From assembly GCF_002160865.1 (NCBI RefSeq), contig NZ_NFLJ01000004.1, positions 31,458-95,457 of the forward strand: DNA of 64,000 bases, in the 5' to 3' direction. Source of the DNA: Massiliimicrobium timonense. Lineage in GTDB: Bacteria; Bacillota_I; Bacilli_A; Erysipelotrichales; Coprobacillaceae. Position 1 is the first letter of the stretch. The number at the start of each line of letters is the position of its first letter. The notes under the pieces are model-generated. The model was given only the letters and a program-made list of their open reading frames with translations. It had not been told where the DNA came from and made no database searches. The translations under genes were made by a program, and so were the position numbers. Of this stretch, positions 16,810-26,415 are shown one piece after another.

Positions 16810-17532
16810 ATGTCAAGAATTTTTATAACCGGTGATACACATGGTTCGTATGATATGACAAAATTATCAAGACGACATTTTCAAGAAGGAAAAACACTGA
16901 CAAAAAATGATTATGTTATTATTTGTGGTGATTTTGGATGTGTATGGGGTGGTGAATTAGAAAAATCGGACAAATGGTGGCAAAACTGGTTAGATGAACA
17001 ACCATGGACGACACTCTGGATAGATGGCAACCACGAAAATCATGATTTACTTCAAACTTATCCTGTTGAACAATGGCATGGGGGTCGTATCCATAAAATC
17101 AATAACAGTATTTACCACCTTATGCGTGGTGAAGTTTTTACTATAAACGATAAAACAATTTTCACATTTGGTGGTGGTTATTCTACTGATCGTGCTTATA
17201 GAAAAGAGGGTGTTTCTTGGTGGAAAGGTGAATTACCAACTCATGAAGAAGTCAATTATGCCTTACAATCATTAGAAAAATACAATAATCATGTAGATAT
17301 CATTTTAACTCATGATGCCCCTCGTGACATCAAAGAATATTTAGGATTTTATAATCTTTGTGATATGAGTGTTTATGGAGAAGAATATGAAGACATTCAT
17401 AGCACCTTATATTTTTTTAAAAAGAATATTGTATTCCAAGATTGGTATTTAGGACATTATCATATAGATAAAGATATAGGCAATATGCATATTTTATATA
17501 ATGAAATTATTGAGATAACTGATAAAGAATAA
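16810..17532 (+). CDS. Metallophosphoesterase (calcineurin-like)
   Basis: 240 residues with the full set of metallophosphoesterase motifs: GDTHG at the N-terminus, CGDFG near 38, GNHEN near 74, LTHDAP near 170 and GHYH near 216. It is a cytoplasmic single-domain enzyme that should bind two metal ions; the substrate cannot be told. The ATG follows GTGAGG, and an extended -10 (TGCTAGAAT) lies about 45 bp upstream. Stand-alone gene ending in a hairpin shared with the convergent ybaK gene. Confidence 0.9.
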   Translation: MSRIFITGDTHGSYDMTKLSRRHFQEGKTLTKNDYVIICGDFGCVWGGELEKSDKWWQNWLDEQPWTTLWIDGNHENHDLLQTYPVEQWHGGRIHKINNSIYHLMRGEVFTINDKTIFTFGGGYSTDRAYRKEGVSWWKGELPTHEEVNYALQSLEKYNNHVDIILTHDAPRDIKEYLGFYNLCDMSVYGEEYEDIHSTLYFFKKNIVFQDWYLGHYHIDKDIGNMHILYNEIIEITDKE

Positions 17533-17550
17533 CAGAAACCCTGTTATTCT
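17526..17550. terminator. Bidirectional terminator
   Basis: AGAATAACAG / CTGTTATTCT perfect arms around a five-base loop, overlapping the stop codons of both convergent genes. Confidence 0.8.
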
Positions 17551-18014
17551 TTTCTTATGACATCTACACACTGTCCATTGACATAAGCTATTAAATTTTT
17601 AGGATTTAAAATCACTTGAATTCCTCTTTTACCAGCACTTACAGCGACCTTGTCTAATAATAATATGTCTTCTTGAAAATAAGTAGGAAACTTCTTCTTC
17701 ATGCCAATAGGCGAACATCCTCCACGTATATAACCTGTTAATGGCAACAAATCTTTTTGACGAATCATTTCCACACTTTTATGCCCACTCGCTTTAGCCA
17801 ATTTTTTAAGATCAATTTCTTCCATGACTGGTATACAACATACCAGATAATCATTTCCTGAATGTAATACAAGTGTTTTATAGATTTCCTCTGGTTTTAA
17901 ATCAACTTGCTCAATGATATGTTTACCAGACAAATCATTTTCATCATAATCATATTCTTTCGTTTTATAATAAATATGCTGATAATCAAGCAATCTTAAT
18001 ACATTTGTTTTCAT
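17544..18014 (-). CDS. ybaK: YbaK/EbsC-type Cys-tRNA(Pro)/Cys-tRNA(Cys) deacylase
   Basis: About 156 residues from the ATG at 18014 (MKTNVLRLLD), which is nine bases from AAGGGG; upstream in-frame starts are poorly spaced. Family marks: the YKTLVLHSG strand with its conserved lysine, YLVCCIPV, the LTGYIRGGCSPIGMKK loop and the VSAGKRGIQVILNP end. The enzyme clears cysteine wrongly attached to tRNA-Pro. Single gene, convergent with the phosphoesterase gene. Confidence 0.93.
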   Translation of the reverse strand: MKTNVLRLLDYQHIYYKTKEYDYDENDLSGKHIIEQVDLKPEEIYKTLVLHSGNDYLVCCIPVMEEIDLKKLAKASGHKSVEMIRQKDLLPLTGYIRGGCSPIGMKKKFPTYFQEDILLLDKVAVSAGKRGIQVILNPKNLIAYVNGQCVDVIRKE

Positions 18015-18109
18015 TTTCATCAACCCCTTACTATCATTTATTATACAATAAAACATCATAGCGAAAAACAGACAATTTTGTTATACTAAAACAAAGAGGA
18101 TGTGAAAAT

Positions 18110-18700
18110 ATGACAAATAAAGAAAGATTTATTGAAATCTATAAAACAAAGATTCATCGTGATGGAAGTGAAAAATTATTAGAATTTCTTATGTCTAAAA
18201 ATTCAGATTTTTTTGAAGCTCCAGCCAGCACTCGCTTTCATGGAAGTTATGAAGGTGGATTATTAGAACATAGCTTAAATGTTTATGATTGCCTATTAGA
18301 TTACTTATCAAGGGAACGCGTACAAAAAACATATCATCTCAATTACAGTGAAGAATCAATTGCGATTGTTGCTTTACTACATGATTTGTGTAAAATTAAT
18401 TGTTATAAGAAGGGAATACGTAACGTTAAAGAAAATGGACAATGGACACAGGTTCCTACCTTTGAATATCATGACACTCTCCCCTATGGTCATGGTGAAA
18501 AAAGCGTTTATATGATTAGTGGCTATATGCGTTTAAAAAGAGAGGAAGCTTTTGCGATTCGATATCATATGGGTTTTGCGGGGAATGAAGACGCTAGAAA
18601 TGTTGGAGCAGCATTTGAAATGTTCCCACTTGCCTTTGCGTTATCCACCGCGGATATGGAAGCAACTTACTTTATGGAAAGTCAGTCATCATATTTGTAA
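18110..18700 (+). CDS. HD-domain phosphohydrolase
   Basis: 196 residues with an HD-fold core: LEHSLNVYDC (first metal histidine), LLHDLCKI (the HD pair near residue 98), a histidine after YG in YGHGEKSVY, and RYHMGF. No other domain is seen. Similar small HD proteins occur widely in Firmicutes and phages and are of unknown substrate; YhaM-like exonucleases have a related HD part but also an OB domain, absent here. GAGGATG site before the ATG. Own terminator. Confidence 0.85.
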   Translation: MTNKERFIEIYKTKIHRDGSEKLLEFLMSKNSDFFEAPASTRFHGSYEGGLLEHSLNVYDCLLDYLSRERVQKTYHLNYSEESIAIVALLHDLCKINCYKKGIRNVKENGQWTQVPTFEYHDTLPYGHGEKSVYMISGYMRLKREEAFAIRYHMGFAGNEDARNVGAAFEMFPLAFALSTADMEATYFMESQSSYL

Positions 18701-18724
18701 AACAAGCACTGCTTGTTTTTTTCT
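18701..18724 (+). terminator. Terminator of HD-domain gene
   Basis: ACAAGC / GCTTGT arms followed by seven T directly after the stop codon. Confidence 0.75.
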
Positions 18725-18803
18725 TTAGAAATTCTTTTCTTTTTTTACAGTTTCTATTTTCATTTTTTCGTTCATACTATCATTGACAATAGGAGTGATA
18801 GAT

Positions 18804-19493
18804 ATGATTCATCAAATACAACAACACAAAAAAGAATTACTATTTATTTTCAAATGTATTTTGATTATGGGTATTCTCTGTTTCTTTTTATATCAACCCA
18901 TGATGCAAATATTTGAAAATCCACAACTGTTAAGAAAACAACTTCAAAACTATGGTTTATGGGGACAAATCTTTTTGACATGTATTATGATATTACAAGT
19001 CATCTTTGTTTTCCTTCCTGGAGAAATAGTAGAAATCATGGCAGGTTTTATATATGATCCTATTCATGGATTAATGCTCTGTTTAATAGGTTGTGCTATA
19101 GGTTCTTTTCTTATTTTTACTTTTGTCAAAAAATGGGGACAACCTTTTATAGAACATTTTATAAGTAGAGAAGATATGAAACAAGTCCATTTCTTACATA
19201 ATCCTCAAAAACGTAATACACTTTGTTTTCTCATCTTTTTTATACCCGGAACCCCTAAAGATTTATTAACTTATCTTATACCTTTAACAGAAATGAAAAG
19301 ATCAACATTTTTATTCATCACAACCATTGCAAGAATTCCATCCATCATTACTTCTACTATCGGTGGTCATGCTTTAGGTATTGAAGATTATATGTTTTCA
19401 ATCATTGTTTTTACAGTTACAGGAATCATTTCATTGATAGATCTATTCATTTACAATAAACTCAATAAAAAGACATTATCCTATCATCTTTAG
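18804..19493 (+). CDS. TVP38/TMEM64 (DedA-like) family membrane protein
   Basis: About 229 residues from the ATG at 18804, eight bases after AGGAGTG. Five or six membrane segments; the family core is VFLPGEIVEIMAGFIYDPIHG near 75-95 with a glycine-rich second half (IGCAIGSFLIF) and FIPGTPKDLLTYLIPLT. Proteins of this group move or flip lipids or carry undecaprenyl-phosphate-type cargo; the specific role is unknown. It lies just before a two-component system but has a separate start region. Confidence 0.88.
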   Translation: MIHQIQQHKKELLFIFKCILIMGILCFFLYQPMMQIFENPQLLRKQLQNYGLWGQIFLTCIMILQVIFVFLPGEIVEIMAGFIYDPIHGLMLCLIGCAIGSFLIFTFVKKWGQPFIEHFISREDMKQVHFLHNPQKRNTLCFLIFFIPGTPKDLLTYLIPLTEMKRSTFLFITTIARIPSIITSTIGGHALGIEDYMFSIIVFTVTGIISLIDLFIYNKLNKKTLSYHL

Positions 19494-19568
19494 AATTTCT
19501 TTCGTTTTATCCTCTACTTTTCTTTGATAATTTCAAGTATAATGTATGGAAGTAAGGGGGATTATAAA

Positions 19569-20282
19569 ATGATTGATAATATATTGATTGTAGAGGATGA
19601 AATTGAAATAGCTGATGCGATTGAAATTTATTTAAAGTCACAAAATTATCATGTTTTTAAAGCACATAATGGTGTTGAAGGTTTAAAAATCATAGAACAA
19701 GAAATAATCCATTTAGCTATTGTAGATATTATGATGCCTATTATGGATGGTATCCAAATGACCATGAAAGTGAGAGAAAAGCATGATTTTCCTATTATCA
19801 TGTTATCAGCTAAATCTGAAGATATTGATAAAGTCACTGGTTTAAATATTGGTGCTGATGATTATATGACAAAACCATTTGTTCCAATGGAGTTATTAGC
19901 AAGGGTTTCATCACAATTAAGACGTTATCACAAATATTTAGAAGCCACATCAACTCAAAAGAATCAAAACATTTATACAGTTGGTGGTTTAGAACTTAAT
20001 TTAGATACCAAAACTGTCAGTGTTGACAATCAACCAATCAAAGTCACTCCTATTGAATTTAAAATCTTAGAATTACTGATGGCTTATCCCGGTAAAGTTT
20101 TTTCAGCCGAAAACATTTATGAAAGTGTCTGGAAAGAAGACGCTATTAATACTGATACTGTGATGGTCCATGTTCGTAATTTAAGAGAAAAAATTGAAAT
20201 TGATCCTAAACATCCTCAGTATTTAAAAGTTGTCTGGGGTGTTGGATATAAAATTGAAAAACAAGGCAGGGATGAACAATGA
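19569..20282 (+). CDS. OmpR/PhoB-family response regulator
   Basis: 237 residues from the ATG at 19569, behind AAGGGGG. Receiver domain: ILIVEDEIEIADAIE, phospho-acceptor aspartate in AIVDIMMPIMDG, LSAKSEDIDKV and the lysine in DDYMTKPF. The C-terminal winged helix starts near 135 (VTPIEFKILELLMAYPGKVFS, HVRNLREKIE). It overlaps the kinase gene by 4 bp (ATGA), so the pair is translated together. Closest in form to VanR-like regulators; target genes are not known. Confidence 0.96.
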   Translation: MIDNILIVEDEIEIADAIEIYLKSQNYHVFKAHNGVEGLKIIEQEIIHLAIVDIMMPIMDGIQMTMKVREKHDFPIIMLSAKSEDIDKVTGLNIGADDYMTKPFVPMELLARVSSQLRRYHKYLEATSTQKNQNIYTVGGLELNLDTKTVSVDNQPIKVTPIEFKILELLMAYPGKVFSAENIYESVWKEDAINTDTVMVHVRNLREKIEIDPKHPQYLKVVWGVGYKIEKQGRDEQ

Positions 20283-22390
20283 AAATAAAACAACATATTG
20301 CAAGTTTCATACTTTTAATCATTCTTTTCATTACTAGTATTGGAACTTATTTATGCTATCCTCTTATCAATCAGGCTATCCAAAAATCTAATTTTGAAAA
20401 AACGGATATTTCAGATTATGTCACATCTCATCTGGTTGAGTACAGTTATGCATCTGACTTTTTATTAAAGCAAAATCAAGATCCTTCAATTTCACTTCTT
20501 GATTACTACCAATCACCTCCAGATAACTTCAATGAGTCTTATTATGATTTTCAATATCAGATAGAAAATAAACTCGATGAATTTTATCAAAAAGAAGATA
20601 TTTTCTTTCATATTATCAACAACCAAACACAGCAACAATTTTCTAATACCAAAGATTCCATTGCTCAAATATCTACAAATAAAAATCTACAAAAGAAATA
20701 TCAATGGTATATGCAAGTCCAATTCAATGAAAAAGGTATACCAAGCATCATTTCTACAAGTGATAATGAATATAACATCTATTCATTAGATTCTCTTTTT
20801 TCTTACACACAAACTTATTTTGATGAAAACACACAAAAAGATGTCACTTTGCATTATCATCCTTTACAAAACATCACAATCACTTTAGCTGTCAGTGATC
20901 AATTGCATATGACAAGCCCTATTGGTTCTTATTTGTTGAATACATCTCGTAGTCAATTACATCTTTATTCATTTCCTTATATTTTTACAGCTATCTTCAT
21001 TTGTAGTATTGTCACTTTATGTATTCCTATGAAATATCTTCTACAGAATCGCTTCTTGACTTTTGTCATGCGTATTAAATTCGCATTTCTAGCTATTATA
21101 TGGATAACATTAGCCACAATCATGTATCTTGGCACTGCTATCATACTCTCTGGAACAATTCAAGATCAATTTCCGTACTTTTTCCAACAATTTGGCATTG
21201 AAGCTATGGAACCTTATTTAACACCTCTCGTCAATATTATTTATTTCTTCATTTTCTATTTACTCTTTGTGATTTTTGCTTATTTCATTAAATATCTTTT
21301 CCACAAAGGTTTGAAAGCTTATTTTAAAGAGAACACGTGTACCGGTTGGATCATCACGCAAGGATATGGATCAATGAATAAGGTCATTCAATTTGATTTA
21401 GAAGATTCTATCAACAAAACTGTTTTAAAGATTGTTTTATTTAATATGCTCATTATTGCTGGATGCTCTTTATTCTTTGTGTTTGGTATCTTCTTTGCGG
21501 TTGTTTATTCTATCATTATCTTTATTTTAATCAGAAAGAAATTTATTGATATTCAAACAGACTATCATACACTCTTACAAGCAACAAAACAGCTTTCTCA
21601 AGGGGATTTTGATGTTCAAATCAATCAAGATATTGGTATTTTTAATCCTTTAAAAGATGAATTTGTACACATTAAACATGGTTTTGAAAAAGCCGTTGAA
21701 AAAGAAGTGAAATCACAAAAAATGAAAACAGAACTTATTTCAAATGTATCTCATGATTTAAAAACACCTTTAACTTCTATTATTACTTATATTGACTTAT
21801 TAAAAAATGAAGATCTTCAATCCCATAATCAAAAACATTATTTAGAGATATTAGAAAGAAATGCATTAAGATTAAAGAATTTAATTGAAGATTTATTTGA
21901 AGTCAGTAAAGCCAATAGTGGAGATATTAAATTAGATTTAGTGGATATAGATATTATATCATTAATTAAACAGGCACAACTAGAATGTCAAGATAAATTA
22001 GAAGAAAAAGAACTTATTATCAAATGGAATATAGCCCAAGAAAAAATCATGTGCCATTTGGATAGTTCCAAAACTTATCGTATCTTTGAAAACTTGTTTA
22101 TGAATATCAGTAAATATGCTTTAGCACATACCAGAGTCTATATTGATATTATAGAAAAAGATAAGCACGTTTCTATTATCTTTAAAAATATATCTGAAGC
22201 AGAAATGACTTTTAATGAAAATGAAATTGTGGAGCGTTTTGTACAGGGTGATAAATCTAGAAACAGTCATGGTTCTGGTTTAGGTTTAGCCATTGTGAAA
22301 AGTTTTACTGAAATACAGGGTGGTCAGTTCCATGTAGAACTTGATGGTGATTTATTTAAAACTGTTATTACTTTTTTACAATCTCAATAG
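20279..22390 (+). CDS. Membrane sensor histidine kinase
   Basis: 703 residues. One membrane segment at 8-30, then an outside domain of about 200 residues, then five more membrane segments between about 230 and 420, an unusually large membrane part for this class. A HAMP-like linker precedes the HisKA box SNVSHDLKTPLTSI (His near 490). HATPase boxes: FENLFMNISKYA (N box) and GSGLGLAIVKSF (G box). Partner of the regulator just before it. The signal is unknown; the polytopic membrane part suggests sensing of envelope or membrane state. Confidence 0.95.
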   Translation: MKIKQHIASFILLIILFITSIGTYLCYPLINQAIQKSNFEKTDISDYVTSHLVEYSYASDFLLKQNQDPSISLLDYYQSPPDNFNESYYDFQYQIENKLDEFYQKEDIFFHIINNQTQQQFSNTKDSIAQISTNKNLQKKYQWYMQVQFNEKGIPSIISTSDNEYNIYSLDSLFSYTQTYFDENTQKDVTLHYHPLQNITITLAVSDQLHMTSPIGSYLLNTSRSQLHLYSFPYIFTAIFICSIVTLCIPMKYLLQNRFLTFVMRIKFAFLAIIWITLATIMYLGTAIILSGTIQDQFPYFFQQFGIEAMEPYLTPLVNIIYFFIFYLLFVIFAYFIKYLFHKGLKAYFKENTCTGWIITQGYGSMNKVIQFDLEDSINKTVLKIVLFNMLIIAGCSLFFVFGIFFAVVYSIIIFILIRKKFIDIQTDYHTLLQATKQLSQGDFDVQINQDIGIFNPLKDEFVHIKHGFEKAVEKEVKSQKMKTELISNVSHDLKTPLTSIITYIDLLKNEDLQSHNQKHYLEILERNALRLKNLIEDLFEVSKANSGDIKLDLVDIDIISLIKQAQLECQDKLEEKELIIKWNIAQEKIMCHLDSSKTYRIFENLFMNISKYALAHTRVYIDIIEKDKHVSIIFKNISEAEMTFNENEIVERFVQGDKSRNSHGSGLGLAIVKSFTEIQGGQFHVELDGDLFKTVITFLQSQ

Positions 22391-22420
22391 AAGTTTTCGA
22401 TTAGAAAACTTCTTTTCTTA
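22389..22420 (+). terminator. Terminator of the two-component operon
   Basis: AGAAGTTTTC / GAAAACTTCT perfect arms, then a T-rich run; begins at the kinase stop codon. Confidence 0.8.
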
Positions 22421-22480
22421 TGCATCAGATTTGACAAACATCTTCACTATCATTAAGATAGATAGACAGGAGGATAGACT

Positions 22481-22900
22481 ATGAAAAAATTAATCAATAC
22501 AGCCATGATCTATATGATTCTAGCACTTGTGATGGGTGTCTTTTATAGAGAGTTCACAAAATTTTATCAATTTACCGGAATAACAACATTAAGTGTGACA
22601 CATACACATTTGTTTATTTTAGGTGTTTTTCTATTGCTGATATTAGCTCTCTTTCTAAAAGATGATATCCATTTATATCAAAGTTCTTTATTTCAAAAAT
22701 TCTTTATTTTATATAACATCTCTTTACCATTTTTTATTGTCATGTTAGTAACAAGAGGAATTGTAGAAGTTCTTAATATTCCATTATCTCATTCAATGGA
22801 CGCTATGATTGCTGGTATCGCTGGGTTATCCCATATTTTACTTACTGTTTCATTAATTTTATACTTTATAATCTTAAGAAAAAAAATCTATTCAAAATAG
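22481..22900 (+). CDS. DUF2871 family membrane protein
   Basis: 139 residues with four membrane segments. The pattern FYREFTKFYQFTGITTLSV followed by THTHLFILG is typical of DUF2871 proteins; the histidine pair sits at the start of the second segment. AGGAGG site before the ATG. Function unknown. It ends inside a bidirectional hairpin shared with the YeiH gene. Confidence 0.85.
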   Translation: MKKLINTAMIYMILALVMGVFYREFTKFYQFTGITTLSVTHTHLFILGVFLLLILALFLKDDIHLYQSSLFQKFFILYNISLPFFIVMLVTRGIVEVLNIPLSHSMDAMIAGIAGLSHILLTVSLILYFIILRKKIYSK

Positions 22901-22907
22901 ATTTTTT
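22883..22907. terminator. Bidirectional terminator
   Basis: AAATCTATT / AATAGATTT arms with T runs on both sides; contains the DUF2871 stop codon and sits 4 bp before the convergent yeiH stop. Confidence 0.8.
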
Positions 22908-22910
22908 TCT

Positions 22911-23918
22911 TTACCCCAATAATAACGCAATAAAAATCAATGCTAATATAACCTGTGATGTTCCTGTTAAACATCCATAAAGCATAGCTTTTGGTCCTTC
23001 TTTCATTAAATCAGCAAATTTCACACGCATTCCTATGGCTGCTAAAGCAATAATTTCAAATTGAGTACTTATCATTTTGGCTGCAGCAGAAAGAATAACA
23101 GGTACAAATCCACTACTATTAATAAGACTCAATATAAAAAATCCAATAACAAACCATGGTACTTTTGCTTTTACCTTTGATGCTTTGCCTTCTTTTTTAG
23201 CAAACAATGGCTGATTCTCATCAAGATTCATTCTGGCATATGTTAAAGCAACGACAACCACAAAAATGATTCTGACGATCTTAAAAATTGTTGCAAACTC
23301 TACAACTTCTTGATTGACTAAAGATGCTGAAGCAATCACTTGACCAATGGATTGTAGTGTCCCACCAATCATAGCTGAAGTATGCAAGGTTTCATGATGA
23401 TATAACAAACCAGTGACAATTGGTAACACAACCATTAAGATGGTTCCAGTCACATTCACAATCGTAATAGAAATTCCCTTATCTTTACTATCTGCTTCCA
23501 CAATAGGAGATACCGTACCAATGGCTGAAGATCCACATACAGCATTTCCAGCACACATTAATAAGGAAAATTTCTTGGTGAATTTTAATCTTCTTCCTAT
23601 CAAATAACATATAGCAATCGTACATGTCATCTGCAATGCAATAAATACAACACCTTGAAAACCAATCCCCATAATATCTGTTAATTGCAGTGTCAATCCC
23701 GTTAAAACAATTGAATATTCTAACAATCGACTCTCAGAAAACTTTGTTCCAACATTAAAAATATCTTTGTTTAAAAATGTATTTCCGGCAATCATCCCGA
23801 TACCTATCGCAAATAAAGCAGCACCAATACTTGGAAAAAATTTAGCAATCTGTTGAGCAATCAAACCAATGATGACACAAACAATAAATCCGGGTAATAT
23901 TTCTTTTATCTTATTCAT
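22911..23918 (-). CDS. yeiH: YeiH-family putative sulfate/anion exporter
   Basis: About 335 residues from the ATG at 23918, nine bases after GGAG (an upstream TTG at 23936 overlaps that site). Ten or so membrane segments. Family marks: ALFAIGIGMIAGNTF, the CAGNAVCGSSAIGTVSPI loop and the repeat half GGTLQSIGQVIASAS. It is divergent from a LysR-type gene, the layout of E. coli yeiE-yeiH. It is thought to export sulfite, sulfate or related small anions; the substrate is not proven. Confidence 0.93.
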   Translation of the reverse strand: MNKIKEILPGFIVCVIIGLIAQQIAKFFPSIGAALFAIGIGMIAGNTFLNKDIFNVGTKFSESRLLEYSIVLTGLTLQLTDIMGIGFQGVVFIALQMTCTIAICYLIGRRLKFTKKFSLLMCAGNAVCGSSAIGTVSPIVEADSKDKGISITIVNVTGTILMVVLPIVTGLLYHHETLHTSAMIGGTLQSIGQVIASASLVNQEVVEFATIFKIVRIIFVVVVALTYARMNLDENQPLFAKKEGKASKVKAKVPWFVIGFFILSLINSSGFVPVILSAAAKMISTQFEIIALAAIGMRVKFADLMKEGPKAMLYGCLTGTSQVILALIFIALLLG

Positions 23919-24026
23919 TTCTTTCTTCTCCTTCAACGAAGCTATATTACCATATTTTACCTATAAATAATAATTATAATATTTTATTTATCATAAGAAT
24001 ATATTATAATAAATAAGGTGATTTGT

Positions 24027-24893
24027 ATGATTGATGATAAAATGAGAACATTTATTGAAGTTGTAGAATGTCAAAGTTATACACAGGCAGCCGCCCATTT
24101 GCATATAACCCAACCTGCTGTGACACAACATATCAAGGCATTGGAAGAACATTATCAACAAAAGTTTATTGACCGTACACATAAATCTTTTCATCTGACA
24201 AAAATGGGAGAATTACTCTATCACTATGCCAAAACACAAATGCATAATGAAAAACTCTTTGAAAAGCAATTACATGATATCCGTCCTTCCTTAATCATAG
24301 GTTCAACACTATCTATTGCTGATTACTATATTCCTCATATGATTGCTAAAAAAATAATATTAAAGAATTATCATTGTGAAATTGTGGTAGCCAATACACA
24401 GACACTGATTCAAAAATTAATTAATGGTGAAGTGGAATGTGCTTTTGTGGAAGGTCAGTTTGATACAACATTATTTGATTATCATTTACTTAAAAAAGAA
24501 CGATTTATCGCTGTCGCAAGTCCTTATCATCCCTTAGCACACCAAACTATCACTTTTGAACAGCTTTTCCCTTATCCATTATTTATAAGAGAAAAAGGTT
24601 CAGGCACACGTGATATATTAGAAAACTATCTTCATCAGACAATCTATTCTCTGTCAAGTTTTTCACAGCTTGTTGAAGTCGGAAGTTTATCTATGATAAA
24701 AACAATGTTAATGGATACTCAAGCAATAACTTTTGTTTATGCCGGTGTTGTAGAAAAGGAAATAAAAAATAAACAGCTCATTGAGCTGCACATTGATCAT
24801 TTTGATATCTTTCGTCCCATGCATTTTATTTATCTTCAATCCCATATTCATAAAAAATATTACCAACAGCTATTTCATATGTTAACACAATAA
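24027..24893 (+). CDS. LysR-type transcriptional regulator (YeiE/CysL-like)
   Basis: 288 residues from the ATG at 24027, seven bases after AAGGTG (a GTG at 24018 is part of the site). N-terminal winged helix-turn-helix: FIEVVECQSYTQAAAHLHITQPAVTQHIK. The C-terminal effector domain starts near residue 90. Divergent from yeiH with 108 bp between the two starts, so it most likely controls yeiH and itself from that AT-rich gap. Effector probably a sulfur compound, by analogy. Confidence 0.93.
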   Translation: MIDDKMRTFIEVVECQSYTQAAAHLHITQPAVTQHIKALEEHYQQKFIDRTHKSFHLTKMGELLYHYAKTQMHNEKLFEKQLHDIRPSLIIGSTLSIADYYIPHMIAKKIILKNYHCEIVVANTQTLIQKLINGEVECAFVEGQFDTTLFDYHLLKKERFIAVASPYHPLAHQTITFEQLFPYPLFIREKGSGTRDILENYLHQTIYSLSSFSQLVEVGSLSMIKTMLMDTQAITFVYAGVVEKEIKNKQLIELHIDHFDIFRPMHFIYLQSHIHKKYYQQLFHMLTQ

Positions 24894-24904
24894 AGGAGAT
24901 TTAT

Positions 24905-25183
24905 ATGATTTATTTATTATTAATGACAATATTGGGCTGTATAGTCATGAAAATAGACAAATATAAAGCGATTCATCATCGTTATCGCATCAGTGAAAAA
25001 CTGATTTTTATCATTGCTATGATTGGTGGAAGTTTAGGTGTTTGGATGGGCATGTATCTTTTCCATCACAAAACAAAACATTGGTATTTTGTTATAGGAA
25101 TTCCACTTATCATTTTTATTCAATTCATCATAGCTTATCAATTTGACTGTTTTTCTTTTCTTGCAGCATCCATAATTTGTTGA
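24905..25183 (+). CDS. DUF1294 family membrane protein
   Basis: 92 residues, three membrane segments, with the family pattern RISEKLIFIIAMIGGSLGVW followed by GMYLFHHKTKHWYF. It follows the LysR gene by 11 bp behind AAAGGAG, so it may be cotranscribed. Its last 46 bp overlap the end of the convergent GrpB gene. Function unknown. Confidence 0.88.
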   Translation: MIYLLLMTILGCIVMKIDKYKAIHHRYRISEKLIFIIAMIGGSLGVWMGMYLFHHKTKHWYFVIGIPLIIFIQFIIAYQFDCFSFLAASIIC

Positions 25184-25707
25184 ACAACATCACTTTTCGC
25201 ATCAGCATAATTTTGAACATATTTCCACTTCTTTTTTGCTAATGTTTTTTTCGTATTTGCATAAAGTTCTCTCGCTTCTTGATGTGCTCTTAAATAATTT
25301 CTAAAAAGAAGATATTTTTCAATCTCTTTTGAACCTTGAGAAAAAACATGTAAATGAATATCCGTGTCCGGTCCTAGAAACATATGATGATTTTCAAAAT
25401 CTGGTTCTTTTATTCTTAAAATATAACCATGTGACACCAAATCAACTACATAATCTTCTTCCTTTCCAGCATCTTCAACAACAAGTAAAATATCAATAAT
25501 TGGTTTAGCAATCAAGCCCGGAACTGAAGTTGAACCAATATGCTCAATCATTAATGCTTTGTCTTTTAAAATTGTTGAAATTCTTTGCTTCTCCCTTTCA
25601 AATAAAATAGACCAATTTTCATCATAAGGCTTTAAAACAATTGTCTGGTTGTGCTCCACCTTTCCACTTACAACCACTTTTTGAATATACTCATCACTTA
25701 ATTTCAT
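25138..25707 (-). CDS. GrpB-family (UPF0157) nucleotidyltransferase-fold protein
   Basis: 189 residues from the ATG at 25707, eight bases after AAGGAG. Family signature: VVLKPYDENWSILFEREKQ, then IEHIGSTSVPGLIAKPIIDI, and the HLHVFSQGS strand followed by FRNYLRAH. The fold is that of nucleotidyltransferases related to CoaE-linked GrpB domains; the reaction is unknown. It is not related to GrpE. It overlaps the convergent DUF1294 gene. Confidence 0.92.
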   Translation of the reverse strand: MKLSDEYIQKVVVSGKVEHNQTIVLKPYDENWSILFEREKQRISTILKDKALMIEHIGSTSVPGLIAKPIIDILLVVEDAGKEEDYVVDLVSHGYILRIKEPDFENHHMFLGPDTDIHLHVFSQGSKEIEKYLLFRNYLRAHQEARELYANTKKTLAKKKWKYVQNYADAKSDVVQQIMDAARKEKQSN

Positions 25708-25754
25708 TTGAATCACTCCTTATTCATATCATTGTACACTCTTTTGAATCAAAT

Positions 25755-25786
25755 AAAAATAAGATTCGTCTTTGAATCTTATTTTT
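25755..25786 (-). terminator. Terminator of RDD gene
   Basis: Perfect 13-base arms AAAAATAAGATTC / GAATCTTATTTTT around a six-base loop; contains the RDD stop codon. Confidence 0.8.
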
Positions 25787-26369
25787 CACTTACAACCACT
25801 GTTTTAGCAATCTTATCATGAAAAGCCTGTGATAATGGCTGGAAATAGGCATAAACAATCGAAGCAATCGTCAACCCATAAGCAATATATTTTAAAGGAT
25901 CAACAAGTGCAGTCAATCCAAATAAAGGCAACATACGTCTGATATAAGTCGCAATAATGATAATTCCCCCTTCTAAAAAAGTTGAACCAATTAATTCTCT
26001 TATCATAATAGAAAAAGGTTTTACAGGACTTCCATCAACTTGTACAATTTTAATCTTACAAATCTTTTTACCAATCGTTTGTCCTTTCCAAAATATAGGT
26101 ATAAGAACATAATAAATGATTCCAACAACAATACCAAACACACCTAAAAAGAGTCCTATCTCAAAATCATAGTTTTCAAGTTGAAACATAGATGCCTTTA
26201 AATAATCACCACCTCTAAAATAAAAGGTAATAGGAATAACTGCAATCATCTGAGCTAAATACCAATCTATAATCATCGCAAAAAAACGTCGCATTCTTAC
26301 ACGCAAAACATCATAGTTACGAATCTGTTCCTTTTTCTTTTTTTGATTTCTTTGTTTTTTCTTTGACAT
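25779..26369 (-). CDS. RDD family membrane protein
   Basis: 196 residues. A lysine- and glutamine-rich N-terminus (1-25) precedes an RDD domain: VRMRRFFAMIIDWYLAQMIA (the R and D of the name), further segments near 70-90, and the IGKKICKIKIVQVDG motif near 110. Three or four membrane segments. Function unknown, sometimes linked to ion exchange. Single gene between hairpins. Confidence 0.9.
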   Translation of the reverse strand: MSKKKQRNQKKKKEQIRNYDVLRVRMRRFFAMIIDWYLAQMIAVIPITFYFRGGDYLKASMFQLENYDFEIGLFLGVFGIVVGIIYYVLIPIFWKGQTIGKKICKIKIVQVDGSPVKPFSIMIRELIGSTFLEGGIIIIATYIRRMLPLFGLTALVDPLKYIAYGLTIASIVYAYFQPLSQAFHDKIAKTVVVSEK

Positions 26370-26391
26370 GACATTATCTCCTTAAAAAGCA

Positions 26392-26415
26392 AAGATAGTG
26401 AATATTCACTATCTT
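26392..26415 (-). terminator. Terminator after the NagB-like gene
   Basis: A 24-bp perfect palindrome (AAGATAGTGAAT and its complement) followed in the minus direction by a T-rich run; includes the stop codon region. Confidence 0.7.

Noticed and set aside
25138..25707. GrpB gene as a possible further chaperone part
   Set aside because: GrpB (UPF0157) is a nucleotidyltransferase-fold protein unrelated to GrpE; the similar name is historical and there is no link to the Hsp70 operon.
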